Source: Verrucomicrobiaceae bacterium
Lineage (GTDB): Bacteria > Verrucomicrobiota > Verrucomicrobiia > Verrucomicrobiales > Verrucomicrobiaceae
Reading direction: 5' to 3'
Length of the DNA stretch: 64,000 nt
Assembly (NCBI GenBank): GCA_947466075.1
Contig: CANIBP010000018.1
Location: 27,932 to 91,931, forward strand
A program made the position numbers and the translations under genes. Under the pieces are notes generated by a model, which worked only from the letters and a program-made list of their open reading frames with translations, was not told where the DNA came from and did not search any database. This document shows, one piece after another, positions 36,880 to 45,368 of the stretch. How positions within the stretch are numbered: the first letter of the stretch is position 1; the number at the start of each line of letters is the position of its first letter.

Positions 36880-38133
36880 ATGCGTCTTCTCTCACTTCTC
36901 CCCATCCTTTTCATTGCCGTCAGCCTTCGTGCTGAGTCCTTGTTGCCTCCCAACGCTCGCGTCGCTGTCATTGGCGACAGCATCACGGAGCAGAAGATTT
37001 ATTCCAAATACATCGAGGCCTACCTGCTGGCCTGCACGGGTCGCAGTGACATCCATGTGTTCCAGTTTGGCTGGAGCGGTGAGCGGGCGGGCGGATTTGC
37101 GGCACGGCTTGAAAACGATCTCGCGGTGTTCAATCCCAATGTCGCCACGACTTGCTATGGCATGAATGACGGCAGCTATGTGCCTTATGCGCCGCAGATC
37201 GGGGCGGAGTATGAGAAAAACATGCGCCTTATCGTCGCAGGGCTCAAAAAAGTCGGCGTGCAGGTCATGGCACTGGGTTCGCCGGGGGGAGTTGATCCGG
37301 ATTACTTCAAGCGCCCTAACATGGAAGGCAGCGTCTATAACGACAACCTCGCGCACTTGCGCGACATCGCGAAAAAGCTCGCCGACGAGAACCATCAGCC
37401 TTTTGCCAACGTTCATGACACGATGATCGATGCTCTGGGCAAGTCGAAGGCTGCGTTGGGCAAGGAATACGGCCCGTTTGGTGGTGACGGCTTCCATCCG
37501 GCACCAGCAGGCCAGCTCTTGATGGCGCAGGCATTTTTGAAAGCGCTCGGCCTGAAAGGTGAGATCGGCGTGATCACGGTGAACATGAAGGGCGAAAGCA
37601 ATGTGAGCCCCGGACATCAGATCAAAGGCGGCAAAGCGGGCACACTGGAACTTGAAAGCACGACCTATCCCTTCTGCTTTGATGCTGATCCAAAGAACGC
37701 CAACAGCTCACGCAGCATCCTGCCCTTTAGCAGCTTCAATCAAGACCTCAATCGCCTCGCCCTGCATGTCATCGGTCTTTCCAGCGACAAAGCCAAAGTT
37801 ACCTGGGGTGCTGAGAGCAAGGAGTTCACTCGGAACCAACTCGAAGACGGCATCAACCTCGCCGCTGAGTTCTCTAAGACGCCATTCGACGCGGCTTTCA
37901 TGGATTTGATGGGTGCCGTGGCTACGAAGCAAAACTTCGAGACCCTCGCCATCAAGAACCTCGTAACCAACTTCCGTGGCTTCGCGGCGGATGCCAAGGA
38001 AGATCCTGAATTCGGTGCAGCCTTGGACACCTTGAAGAAAAAGGTCGGTCAAAAGCACGCACAACTCGACGCCAATGTGCGCACCTTCCTGAAGCCCGTC
38101 ACACACACGATCAAGGTTGAGGAGGGGAAGTAA
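36880..38133 (+). CDS. Secreted SGNH/GDSL-family hydrolase
   Basis: A 417-residue protein; ATG 36880 opens a signal peptide (MRLLSLLPILFIAVSLRA), while the frame continues open into the RecQ gene. The SGNH blocks are GDS (32-34), GMND (94-97) and DGFH (203-206). The C-terminal 200 residues form an extra helical region (TFLKPVTHTIKVEEG at the end) common in Verrucomicrobia and Planctomycetes SGNH proteins. Likely an esterase or deacetylase working outside the cytoplasm. It begins 47 bases after RecQ and is followed by a palindromic element. Confidence 0.88.
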   Translation: MRLLSLLPILFIAVSLRAESLLPPNARVAVIGDSITEQKIYSKYIEAYLLACTGRSDIHVFQFGWSGERAGGFAARLENDLAVFNPNVATTCYGMNDGSYVPYAPQIGAEYEKNMRLIVAGLKKVGVQVMALGSPGGVDPDYFKRPNMEGSVYNDNLAHLRDIAKKLADENHQPFANVHDTMIDALGKSKAALGKEYGPFGGDGFHPAPAGQLLMAQAFLKALGLKGEIGVITVNMKGESNVSPGHQIKGGKAGTLELESTTYPFCFDADPKNANSSRSILPFSSFNQDLNRLALHVIGLSSDKAKVTWGAESKEFTRNQLEDGINLAAEFSKTPFDAAFMDLMGAVATKQNFETLAIKNLVTNFRGFAADAKEDPEFGAALDTLKKKVGQKHAQLDANVRTFLKPVTHTIKVEEGK

Positions 38134-38146
38134 TCCAATCCATTTC

Positions 38147-38216
38147 ACCACAGAGGACGCGGAGATGCACAGAGTTCTGAATTCATGTCTCTGTGCTCCT
38201 CTGTGAACTCTGTGGT
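38147..38216. repeat. 70-bp palindromic intergenic element (ACCACAGAG ends)
   Basis: The element begins ACCACAGAG and ends CTCTGTGGT, with the internal repeat CACAGAG in both arms and GAATTC exactly at its centre (38179-38184). The outer 28 bases of the two arms match at about 22 positions. It lies between an SGNH hydrolase gene and a creatininase-family gene, 13 bases after the former's stop. Transcripts would fold into a long hairpin. Similar CACAGAG-rich palindromes are known as dispersed repeats in several phyla; I see only one copy in this window. Confidence 0.75.
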
Positions 38217-38236
38217 AACCCAAAACCACTTTTATT

Positions 38237-38995
38237 ATGCAGCTCGCCGATTTGAAATGGAACGAAGTCGCTGCCCTGAGCCGCGACACGCCAGTGATCT
38301 TCCCTGTGGCAGCGATTGAGCAGCACGGCCGTCACATGCCCGTCTTCACCGACAGCATGCTCACGAACGAACTCATCCGCCGCACCGAGGCGGCGATGGG
38401 CGAGCGTGTTTTGATCGCGCCGCTGATGTGGCTGGGCAATTCGCATCATCACATGGACTTCCCCGGCACGCTGTCGGCGGAGCCGCGTGTGTATCTCGAT
38501 CTGCTCAATGGATTGATGGACAACTTCATCGCCCACGGCTTCAAGCGTCTCGTCTTCCTCAACGGCCACGGCGGCAACGACATCCCCGGCAAGCAGGCCG
38601 TCTTCGAGACGCGGCAGAAATACCGCGACCGCAAAGACCTGATGCTGCTCTTCGCCACCTACTGGAACCTCGGTGCCGAGCCGTGGACGCGTGATGCGTC
38701 GATCCAACAACGAGTCATGGGCCACGCCTGCGAATGGGAGACCAGCATGGTCCTGCGCCTGCGCCCCGAACTCGTCGGCGATCTCACAAAGACGTGTGAC
38801 GTTCCCTTCGGCAACGCCTTCGAACCCGCCTCACGCGGCTGGACCATGACCGACCGCAGCGAGCTAGGTCACGTCGGCGATCCACGTTCTGCGACGGCGG
38901 AGAAGGGCGAGGTGCTGTTCTCGTGCTTCAGCGAGGAAGTCGTGAAGATGTTGGAGCGTGTTATCGCGTGGGATGGCGTGAGCTGGGAGGGGTAG
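38237..38995 (+). CDS. Creatininase-family amidohydrolase
   Basis: A 252-residue creatininase-family hydrolase. Metal-binding and catalytic motifs are EQHGRHMPVFTDSM (28-41), GNSHHHMDFPGTLS (near 72-85) and NGHGGN (near 110-115), together with a Glu in the ACEWETSM segment. Family members open cyclic amides or hydrolyse related C-N bonds, for example creatinine or cofactor precursors; the substrate here cannot be told. No signal peptide, so cytoplasmic. It follows the palindromic element by 20 bases and precedes a small membrane protein and an MFS transporter in the same direction, which may bring in its substrate. Confidence 0.88.
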   Translation: MQLADLKWNEVAALSRDTPVIFPVAAIEQHGRHMPVFTDSMLTNELIRRTEAAMGERVLIAPLMWLGNSHHHMDFPGTLSAEPRVYLDLLNGLMDNFIAHGFKRLVFLNGHGGNDIPGKQAVFETRQKYRDRKDLMLLFATYWNLGAEPWTRDASIQQRVMGHACEWETSMVLRLRPELVGDLTKTCDVPFGNAFEPASRGWTMTDRSELGHVGDPRSATAEKGEVLFSCFSEEVVKMLERVIAWDGVSWEG

Positions 38996-39011
38996 ACAAA
39001 CCTTTTTCGCG

Positions 39012-39305
39012 ATGAGCTTAAATCACGACATGCTGACGCCAATTGGAACTATCGGCTGGTTTGCAATGTTGGTGATCGGACCAATCAGACGTCAGCAATA
39101 CGTCGAAATACTGATCCCTGTGATCTTCGGGATGGCGATCATTGATGCTTGGGCAGTGGCTCCAGCTGCACTACGCCAGGAGCAATCTTCAAGGCTAGAA
39201 ATGGAGCTTTGGGCGGCAGCTCTGTTTCCATACGTAGTGATCTTGTATTGGGCAGGCAAGGCAATCTTCGGCTCCATCGAGACAACCAAAACAACTCCCA
39301 AATAA
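39012..39305 (+). CDS. Small hypothetical membrane protein
   Basis: A 97-residue protein with three hydrophobic segments, at about residues 12-24 (IGTIGWFAMLVIG), 32-53 and 68-86 (WAAALFPYVVILYWAGKAIFG). No family is recognised. It starts 16 bases after the creatininase gene and ends 17 bases before the MFS gene, so it fits a three-gene unit. Base composition is less GC-rich than its neighbours, which may point to a poorly conserved gene. Confidence 0.55.
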   Translation: MSLNHDMLTPIGTIGWFAMLVIGPIRRQQYVEILIPVIFGMAIIDAWAVAPAALRQEQSSRLEMELWAAALFPYVVILYWAGKAIFGSIETTKTTPK

Positions 39306-39322
39306 GTTCCTGAATTGCCCGC

Positions 39323-40576
39323 ATGACCACACAACGCTCCTCCCTCTGGAAATGGTACATCTGCGGCCTGCTGTTGCTGGCGACGATGATCAACTACATG
39401 GACCGCCAGACGCTGTCGAATGCGGCGGCGGCAGTAAAGGCGGAGTTCAGGCTGGATGATTTGCAGTATGGCAACCTGGAGACCGCCTTCGGCCTCGCGT
39501 TTGGCGTCGGCTCGCTGGTGTTTGGATTTTTGTGCGAGCGCTTCAGCCTGCGCTGGATGTATCCGGTCGTGCTTGGCGGATGGTCGCTGGCGGGCTTGTT
39601 CTCCTCGTGGTCGGCGGACTATCATCAGTTCATGGCGGCCCGTGTGATGCTCGGCCTGTTCGAGGCCGGACATTGGCCGTGCGCGCTGAAGACAACCTTC
39701 CGCCTGCTGCAACCGAACGAGCGCATGATGGGCAACAGCGTGCTGCAAAGCGGCGCCTCCATCGGCGCGATCATCACGCCGCGGCTCGTGCTCTGGCTCT
39801 CGCAAGGTCATCCGCAGGGCTGGCGTTTCGCCTTCCAGGTGATCGCGCTGGTGGGCGTGCTCTGGATCGTGCTCTGGATGGTGTCGTTCCGCCTGCAAAC
39901 GACGGCGGCAACCACTGATGAAGGCGATCAAAAGCCCGATTCCGTGTCGCTGCTGCCGATCATCGTCGGCAAAAAGTTCTGGGCCATCGCACTGCTGCTC
40001 GTCGGCATTCAGATTCCGTGGCAGATCATTCGTGCCTGGTTGCCGCTGTTTCTGCAGGAGGGCCGCGGCTACGATGCGCTCAGCACCGCAAACTTCGTCT
40101 CGGTTTATTACATCGCCACGGATGTCGGCTGCCTCCTCGCCGGCATCTTGTCGATGCAGCTTGTGAAACGCTTCTCCATGTCGAGCCACATGGCGAAGCG
40201 CCGCATCTTCAATGTCGCCGCTGTTCTCGCATCTCTGACGATTTGTATTCCGTGGCTTGGCAAAAGCCCGTTGCTGCTTGGGCTGCTGGTGGTGGTTGGC
40301 GCGGCATCGCTGGCGATGTTTCCGTGCTACTACAGCTTTGTGCAGGAGCTGAGCGCCGAGCATGTGTCGCGGCTCACGGGACTCTTCAGCATGTGGGTGT
40401 GGCTCACCACCTCGCCGATGCAATCGCTCTTCGGCTGGCTCCGCGTTCATCTCGGGAGTTACGATCCCGCACTCGCGCTCACCGGACTCACGCCCTGGCT
40501 CGGCGTGATCGCGATGAAGCTGCTCTGGGATCAGTCTAAGTCTTCGATCAATTCCTCTTCGCCTTCATCAGCGTAA
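39323..40576 (+). CDS. MFS transporter, ACS (anion:cation symporter) type
   Basis: A 417-residue membrane protein with about twelve hydrophobic segments. Near the N-terminus it has MINYMDRQTLSNAAAAVKAEF, the typical start of hexuronate and related organic-anion symporters, followed by the MFS A-loop region (GFLCERFSLRWMYP) and RVMLGLFEAGHWPCALKT. Such proteins import sugar acids or other carboxylates with protons. The transported compound is not known; a sugar acid would fit the many glycan-active enzymes in the window. Its last 46 bases overlap the tail of the convergent gene on the other strand. Confidence 0.88.
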   Translation: MTTQRSSLWKWYICGLLLLATMINYMDRQTLSNAAAAVKAEFRLDDLQYGNLETAFGLAFGVGSLVFGFLCERFSLRWMYPVVLGGWSLAGLFSSWSADYHQFMAARVMLGLFEAGHWPCALKTTFRLLQPNERMMGNSVLQSGASIGAIITPRLVLWLSQGHPQGWRFAFQVIALVGVLWIVLWMVSFRLQTTAATTDEGDQKPDSVSLLPIIVGKKFWAIALLLVGIQIPWQIIRAWLPLFLQEGRGYDALSTANFVSVYYIATDVGCLLAGILSMQLVKRFSMSSHMAKRRIFNVAAVLASLTICIPWLGKSPLLLGLLVVVGAASLAMFPCYYSFVQELSAEHVSRLTGLFSMWVWLTTSPMQSLFGWLRVHLGSYDPALALTGLTPWLGVIAMKLLWDQSKSSINSSSPSSA

Positions 40577-40956
40577 ATGCCTTGGGCAATGACGCGATCG
40601 GTCACTTCATCGAGATATTTACTTAGTACATTGCTGAGTTCGATGAATTCGGGCCAGAGGGTTTCCTCCACGAAGGTGCGTGGCACTTTGACCATGACGG
40701 TGGTGCGACGCTGACGGGCGCGACGATACGGTTTAAGCGAATAGCGGCGCAGTAGTGCGATGAAGAGTTTTTTCGACCAACCATCGACGAGAGTGAACTT
40801 GTACTCGATGGGGCGATCCACTTTGGCGGTTTCACCGAGGCGGCGTTTGATGCGGGCGATGGCTTCGGCCGCAGCTTCTTTTTCACCGGGCGTGGTGGCA
40901 CCGGAGTAGAGACGCTCGATTTTGCGGAGCTTGTCGAGAAGATCCTGTTCGCGCAT
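40531..40956 (-). CDS. Conserved hypothetical protein
   Basis: A 141-residue basic then acidic protein. The N-terminus (LLDKLRKIERLYSGATTPGEKEAAAEAIARI) has the helical spacing of the DUF2786 family, but the rest (TVMVKVPRTFVEETLWPEF) does not let me confirm this. The C-terminus ends in a run of acidic residues. It overlaps the MFS gene tail-to-tail by 46 bases and starts 11 bases after the hybrid kinase gene, so it is likely co-transcribed with the kinase. Function unknown. Confidence 0.65.
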   Translation of the reverse strand: MREQDLLDKLRKIERLYSGATTPGEKEAAAEAIARIKRRLGETAKVDRPIEYKFTLVDGWSKKLFIALLRRYSLKPYRRARQRRTTVMVKVPRTFVEETLWPEFIELSNVLSKYLDEVTDRVIAQGIYADEGEEELIEDLD

Positions 40957-40967
40957 GCGGGCCTGAT

Positions 40968-43271
40968 TTATGAGGCACGACGAATGCCGCGAGTCGCCAG
41001 GATGTTGCGCACGAGGCGGAGCATGTCGGCAGGCTCGTAGGGCTTTGGCAGCACAGCAGCGAAACCATAAGAGGCGGGTTTGGACATGACGGGATCGTCG
41101 GAGTAACCGCTAGAGACGATGGCAAAGACCTCGGGGTCGATGGCGCGGAGTTTTTCCATCGCGCGGACACCGCCCATGCCGTTCGGGATGCTAAGATCGA
41201 GAATGACGAGGTCGAAGGCGCGGCCTTGGGTGATGCTTTCCTGATGAAGCCGCACGGTTTCACTGCCTTCAGCACTTTCGGTGACATCGAAGCCGTTGCT
41301 GGTGAGATTACGCACAATCAAGGAGCGCACGAGCGGATCATCTTCGAGTACGAGGATGCGCGGATTGGCTGCGGCAAGTTCGGGTGGGGCATCGAAGACC
41401 TTGCTGAGTCCAAAGGCATCGGCTTCCTCGGCATCGGAGTCGAGTGGGAGGTAGAAGCGCACGGTAGTGCCGCGGCCGAGATCGGAGCGCACGGTCAAAG
41501 ATCCGCCGTGGGCTTTGGCAATAGATTCGCAGACGGTGAGGCCAAGTCCGGTGGCGTTGTCGGCTTTGCGAGTGCTGAAGTATGGCTCAAAAATGTGCGT
41601 CAGGTGGTCAGGCGCGATGCCTTCACCTTTGTCTTCGACTTCAATGGCAAGGCCAGAGGGCTGGAAGTTCGTGTCGGTGACCATTTCACCGGGGAACATC
41701 TCGGCGTGATCGGGAGCGAAGCAGCGAATGATGATTTCGCCACCGTTTGGCTGGGCCTGCTCGGCGTTGCGAATGAGATTGCTCAGCAGGCGACGAACCT
41801 GGCCGCCATCAATGGCGATCTGCGGCAGACCAGGCTGCACTTCGATGCGGTACTCGATGCGATTGGCCCGAGTGTGATGCGTGAAGAAGGTGTCGATGAG
41901 GTCGCCGAGGCGGACGAGCGCTTTGATCGGCGCACCACCACGGGCAAACGTGAGGAGCTGCTGTACGAGGTTCTGCGCCTGGAGCGTGGCCTGCTTGGCG
42001 GTGTGCAACTCCGGCAAGGTGATCGCATTGCGAAGGCGCATCTCGGCGAGCGAGATGTTGCCGAGCAGGACGGTGAGCAGATTGTTGAAATCGTGCGCGA
42101 AACCACGAGCGAGGAGTCCGAGGGATTCGAGACGGTCGATGCGGTTGCGGCGTTCGGCTTCTTCACGCCGAGCGGTGACATCTTGTACGAGCAGCAGCAA
42201 TCCTTCACCAAAGGGATAGCCGCGCAGTTCGAGCCAGACCTGCTTCTCGTCGAGGTAGAGTTCGCGATTAACCGTCTCACGATGCAACATAGCATGCGCG
42301 AAAGCTTCATGATGCAGTTCACGCGTGGCGGAGGGCATGATGTCCCACAGCGAGAGGCCGAGCATGTCCGGTAAAGTGCGATCAAAGAGCCGCAGGGCGC
42401 TGGCATTCGCATACGTCACACGCCAGCGAGCATCGAGCGCGAATAGTGGATCGGAGATGCTTTCGACGACATCGACCAGCGGTGCGCTGCTACGGCTGGT
42501 CTCGGGTTTGATAGCCGATGCAGTCGCAGCAGAACGAAACAGGATGATGAGACCGGTGAGATGGCCTTGCGCATCGCGCAAGGGTGCAGTGCGGTCTTGA
42601 ATGGCGACCCGTTCACCCGAACGAGTGGTGAGATAAACCGTGCGCTCAATGGTTTGAGTAGATGATTCAGCCGTTAGGACATCGGCAGGTTCGCCACTGC
42701 TTTGAAAAATGCGGAACACTTCGTTCAAGGAGCGACCCACAGCTTCCTGCGTATTCCAACCGGTGACACGGGCGGCCGTTGGATTCATGAAAACGACACC
42801 CCCCGAGAGGTCGGCGGCGATAACGCCATCAGCGAGGCTTTGAAAGGCCTCGAAGTAACTGTGCTCACGGCGCTGGCGCTCGTTTTCCTCGAGATGCCGC
42901 TGGGCCGCGACTTCGACCGTGAGGCGGAGTTCGTCGTGATTGAAAGGTTTCAGCAGATAGCCATGCGGATGCGTCTGCCGCGCACGGGCCACGGTGTCGA
43001 GATCAGCACAGGCGGTGACATAAACGATGGCGATGCGACTGCGACGCTGTAGTTCGCGAGCGGTGTCAATGCCGTCGAGCTGTCCAGCGAGGTGAACGTC
43101 CAGCAGGACAAGGTCTGGCCGCAGTTCTTCAAAGCGTTCAAGCGCCTCCTCCCCCGAGGCACAGATGCCGACGACGAGGTAGCCGAGCTTGCCGAGCGAT
43201 GCGGCCATGTCGCAGCCGACGAGGCCCTCGTTTTCGACGATCAAAATGCGGATGCGGTCGGAATTGGTCAT
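40968..43271 (-). CDS. Hybrid sensor histidine kinase, REC-PAS-PAS-HisKA-HATPase-REC
   Basis: A 767-residue soluble signalling protein. An N-terminal receiver domain (Asp58 in LVLLDVHLAG, Lys in YLLKPF) is followed by two PAS domains (about 140-250 and 268-375; GVIAADLSGGVVFMNPTAAR and DPLFALDARWRVTYANASAL), a HisKA with His393 in FAHDFNNLLTVLLGNIS, an HATPase (NLIRNAEQA, GLGLTVCESIAKAHGG) and a C-terminal receiver (Asp692 in LVILDLSIPNG). The HDFNNLL type often works in phosphorelays with two receivers. No membrane segments or output domain are present, so a separate phosphotransfer or regulator must act with it. The next gene follows after 11 bases. Confidence 0.94.
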   Translation of the reverse strand: MTNSDRIRILIVENEGLVGCDMAASLGKLGYLVVGICASGEEALERFEELRPDLVLLDVHLAGQLDGIDTARELQRRSRIAIVYVTACADLDTVARARQTHPHGYLLKPFNHDELRLTVEVAAQRHLEENERQRREHSYFEAFQSLADGVIAADLSGGVVFMNPTAARVTGWNTQEAVGRSLNEVFRIFQSSGEPADVLTAESSTQTIERTVYLTTRSGERVAIQDRTAPLRDAQGHLTGLIILFRSAATASAIKPETSRSSAPLVDVVESISDPLFALDARWRVTYANASALRLFDRTLPDMLGLSLWDIMPSATRELHHEAFAHAMLHRETVNRELYLDEKQVWLELRGYPFGEGLLLLVQDVTARREEAERRNRIDRLESLGLLARGFAHDFNNLLTVLLGNISLAEMRLRNAITLPELHTAKQATLQAQNLVQQLLTFARGGAPIKALVRLGDLIDTFFTHHTRANRIEYRIEVQPGLPQIAIDGGQVRRLLSNLIRNAEQAQPNGGEIIIRCFAPDHAEMFPGEMVTDTNFQPSGLAIEVEDKGEGIAPDHLTHIFEPYFSTRKADNATGLGLTVCESIAKAHGGSLTVRSDLGRGTTVRFYLPLDSDAEEADAFGLSKVFDAPPELAAANPRILVLEDDPLVRSLIVRNLTSNGFDVTESAEGSETVRLHQESITQGRAFDLVILDLSIPNGMGGVRAMEKLRAIDPEVFAIVSSGYSDDPVMSKPASYGFAAVLPKPYEPADMLRLVRNILATRGIRRAS

Positions 43272-43290
43272 TTCCCTATTGATGGGACTA

Positions 43291-43312
43291 TTCTAATCGA
43301 GACAAATTAGAA
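43291..43312. promoter_or_regulatory. Inverted repeat upstream of the hybrid kinase gene
   Basis: TTCTAAT (43291-43297) and ATTAGAA (43306-43312) form a perfect 7-base inverted repeat with 8 bases between, 19 bases before the kinase start codon. On the coding strand it contains TAGAAT, a reasonable -10, so a bound protein would block initiation. No matching -35 stands out. Confidence 0.35.
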
Positions 43313-43392
43313 ACGCCATAAGAAATCCATCTCCTTTCTCTAGCGAATCAAGTTCCGCATGATTCAGGCCACCACAGCGCGGTTTGCCGAGA

Positions 43393-44640
43393 TTAATTGG
43401 AGGACGTTGCCGGACCGTTCTTTCCCGGCGGGAAGTAACTGATGTCGAGGCCCTCTTTGCGCAGGGCTTTCTTCACATCTTCGGCCAGCTGAGCGTAGGT
43501 GCGCTCACGCATGAGATGTTTTTTGACGGCAGCCTGTTCTTCTGCGGCGCTTTTTGCATTCTGCACCTCGCGCAGGTAGGCGATGACGTTCACGGCGTCG
43601 CCTTTGCCGTCGAGGTGATAAAAGTAATAGGTCAGCAGACCGGCGGAACCGTAGTTTTCCTGGGCGGCTCCGCCTTTGCCAAGGGCTGCGGCCCAGCGCC
43701 CGCCCTCTATATTCATGAGTTCTTCAAGATCGATCATGGTGTAACTCTTGCCGCCGCCGGCGTAGTTCATGTTCTGCGTATAACCTTTCAATTGCCGGTT
43801 CAGGCCAGCGAGGCTGAAGCGTCCATTGCGGTTGTAGTCGAGCATCTCGACATACTCGGCGCTGCCTTCGATGTACCAAGTGGGCAGCACGCCCAGCCAG
43901 TGGTTCATCATTTGGTGGGTTATTTCATGGATGAGCGTGGCGTTATCATCGTCATTGTTGTTTTCCAAGGAGACACGACTGCCGAGCATCTTCACGCCGA
44001 GGCTGGAGAGGGGCACCATGAGCGCTTTTTTGCCGGACATGTACACACCTGCGGAACCTACGACACCACCTTCCGTCATGTAATCTTCTTTGTTGGTGAA
44101 CAGTCGTGCGAGGAAGATTTCACGCAGCTTTTCGGGTGTTGGTTTGAGATCAAGCGGCAGCATGCAGTTCAGCAGCCAGGTGGACTCAAAGATGCGGCCA
44201 AACTCGCGCACGACGTTGGAGCCGAGCTTGGAGTCGCACTGAAATTCGTAGTGCGGCGAGCGGTAGATGAATTGCTTGGTTTCGGTGTCCTCTTTGACCA
44301 CCGTGACTTCGGGCCGGTCTTCTAGCGAAACTGTGCGCGGCCAACTGGTGCTGGCGACGGGAGCGCCGGAAGTCGATGTGGCGGCAGTGGGAGATGGCGC
44401 TGCCAGGCCTTTCGCAAAGGCCTGGTCTGCGGCGGCCAAACGTACCAGCGGGATGGTGAAGGTGCTGCCGTTGGCCATGCGAATCTTCACGCCTTCCCCT
44501 TCCAGCGCCACAAAGAGAGCGTCGATCTTGCGGCCATCCGTGCTCGTCCAACTGCGCATGGCAGGGGCGGTGGTTTGTGCCTGTGCAAAGACGGACAACA
44601 ATGCGGCGGCAGCGAGGCACCAGTGGTTGGAAAGCTTCAT
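43393..44640 (-). CDS. Exported SHD1-like and HExxH metallopeptidase-like protein
   Basis: A 415-residue protein. ATG 44640 opens a signal peptide (MKLSNHWCLAAAALLSVFAQAQ). Residues 28-78 (RSWTSTDGRKIDALFVALEG, then TFTIPLVRLAAADQAFAKG) match the SHD1-like domain common in Planctomycetes and Verrucomicrobia. The second half has HEITH (238-242) and the downstream Glu259 in WYIEGSAEYVEML, the zinc-binding pattern of gluzincin peptidases (DUF1570-like). It is divergent from the ComEA-like gene across a 153-base gap. A secreted peptidase is likely, although these DUF1570-like proteins are poorly studied. Confidence 0.8.
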   Translation of the reverse strand: MKLSNHWCLAAAALLSVFAQAQTTAPAMRSWTSTDGRKIDALFVALEGEGVKIRMANGSTFTIPLVRLAAADQAFAKGLAAPSPTAATSTSGAPVASTSWPRTVSLEDRPEVTVVKEDTETKQFIYRSPHYEFQCDSKLGSNVVREFGRIFESTWLLNCMLPLDLKPTPEKLREIFLARLFTNKEDYMTEGGVVGSAGVYMSGKKALMVPLSSLGVKMLGSRVSLENNNDDDNATLIHEITHQMMNHWLGVLPTWYIEGSAEYVEMLDYNRNGRFSLAGLNRQLKGYTQNMNYAGGGKSYTMIDLEELMNIEGGRWAAALGKGGAAQENYGSAGLLTYYFYHLDGKGDAVNVIAYLREVQNAKSAAEEQAAVKKHLMRERTYAQLAEDVKKALRKEGLDISYFPPGKNGPATSSN

Positions 44641-44793
44641 AAGGCTGATTTTGGGAGGATGGCTGCCAAATGTCGAGCAATTAGGCAATCCGGTATGACA
44701 CGAACTTGGAAAAAATACAACGGTCGGCACTTTTTTCTCGCCGATACCCCTTAACCATAATTATCTTCCACACGTCATATTTTAAAACTCGCC

Positions 44794-45255
44794 ATGAAAA
44801 CCATCACTTATCTCCTCTCCATCCTTGCCTTCAGCCTGTCGCTTTCCGCCGCCGAGACGGCACCGAAAAAGAAAAGCCCGGCCAAACCCAAAGCTCCCGC
44901 TGTTGAGGAAGCTAAGCCTTCCGCCAAGGTCGAAGCCATCGCCAAGACGCTGACGCCGTCCCAACGCACCAAACTGCTGGGCCTGCTGAATGAAGGGGAT
45001 GAGAAGGCGCTGATGACGATCCCTAACGTGGGAGAAACCCGCGCTGCCGCGATCAAAAAGGCACGTCCTTTTGCCGATGTGACCAACGTCATGAAAGTCG
45101 AGGGCATTGGCGAGGCAACCTTTGCCGAAATGGTCGCCCATGCGAAGGCGGGCTTCCCGCAGCCAGAAAAGAAGGAAGCCAAGGAAGAAACGACCGAGAA
45201 AAAGAAAGCACCCGCCAAAGCCAAGACCACGCCGAAGAAAAAGGACACGAAATAG
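44794..45255 (+). CDS. Exported ComEA-like helix-hairpin-helix protein with Lys-rich tail
   Basis: A 153-residue protein with a signal peptide (about 1-20), an Ala/Lys/Pro-rich linker, a helix-hairpin-helix core (about 50-115: LLGLLNEGDEKALMTIPNVG, then VMKVEGIGEATFAEMV) and a strongly basic tail of KK and AK repeats. Periplasmic HhH proteins such as ComEA bind double-stranded DNA during uptake; the tail would add nonspecific binding. No other competence genes are nearby. The stop codon overlaps a small hairpin. A structural role in DNA binding outside the membrane is inferred. Confidence 0.8.
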   Translation: MKTITYLLSILAFSLSLSAAETAPKKKSPAKPKAPAVEEAKPSAKVEAIAKTLTPSQRTKLLGLLNEGDEKALMTIPNVGETRAAAIKKARPFADVTNVMKVEGIGEATFAEMVAHAKAGFPQPEKKEAKEETTEKKKAPAKAKTTPKKKDTK

Positions 45256-45270
45256 CCCAGCGGGCTGTTT
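45254..45270 (+). terminator. Possible weak terminator after the ComEA-like gene
   Basis: AGCCC-AGC-GGGCT, a 5-base stem overlapping the stop codon, is followed by GTTT. The stem is short and the T run poor, so it may attenuate rather than stop transcription. Confidence 0.35.
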
Positions 45271-45343
45271 CGTGGTCGGGACACGTTGCAGCGTGCGAAA
45301 TTTTGGCGCGAAATTTCATTCCAAGGACCATTTGGCCGCTGCC

Positions 45344-45361
45344 TTGTGAAATTTTTCACAA
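45344..45361. promoter_or_regulatory. CRP/FNR-type operator upstream of nuoI
   Basis: TTGTGAAATTTTTCACAA is a perfect 18-base inverted repeat and contains TGTGA-N6-TCACA (45345-45360), the recognition pattern of CRP-class regulators. Its centre is 16 to 17 bases before the predicted -35 of the nuo promoter, or about 50 bases before the expected start of transcription. The DNA before it repeats GCGAAATTT twice (45295 and 45308). Confidence 0.6.
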
Positions 45362-45368
45362 ATAGCGG

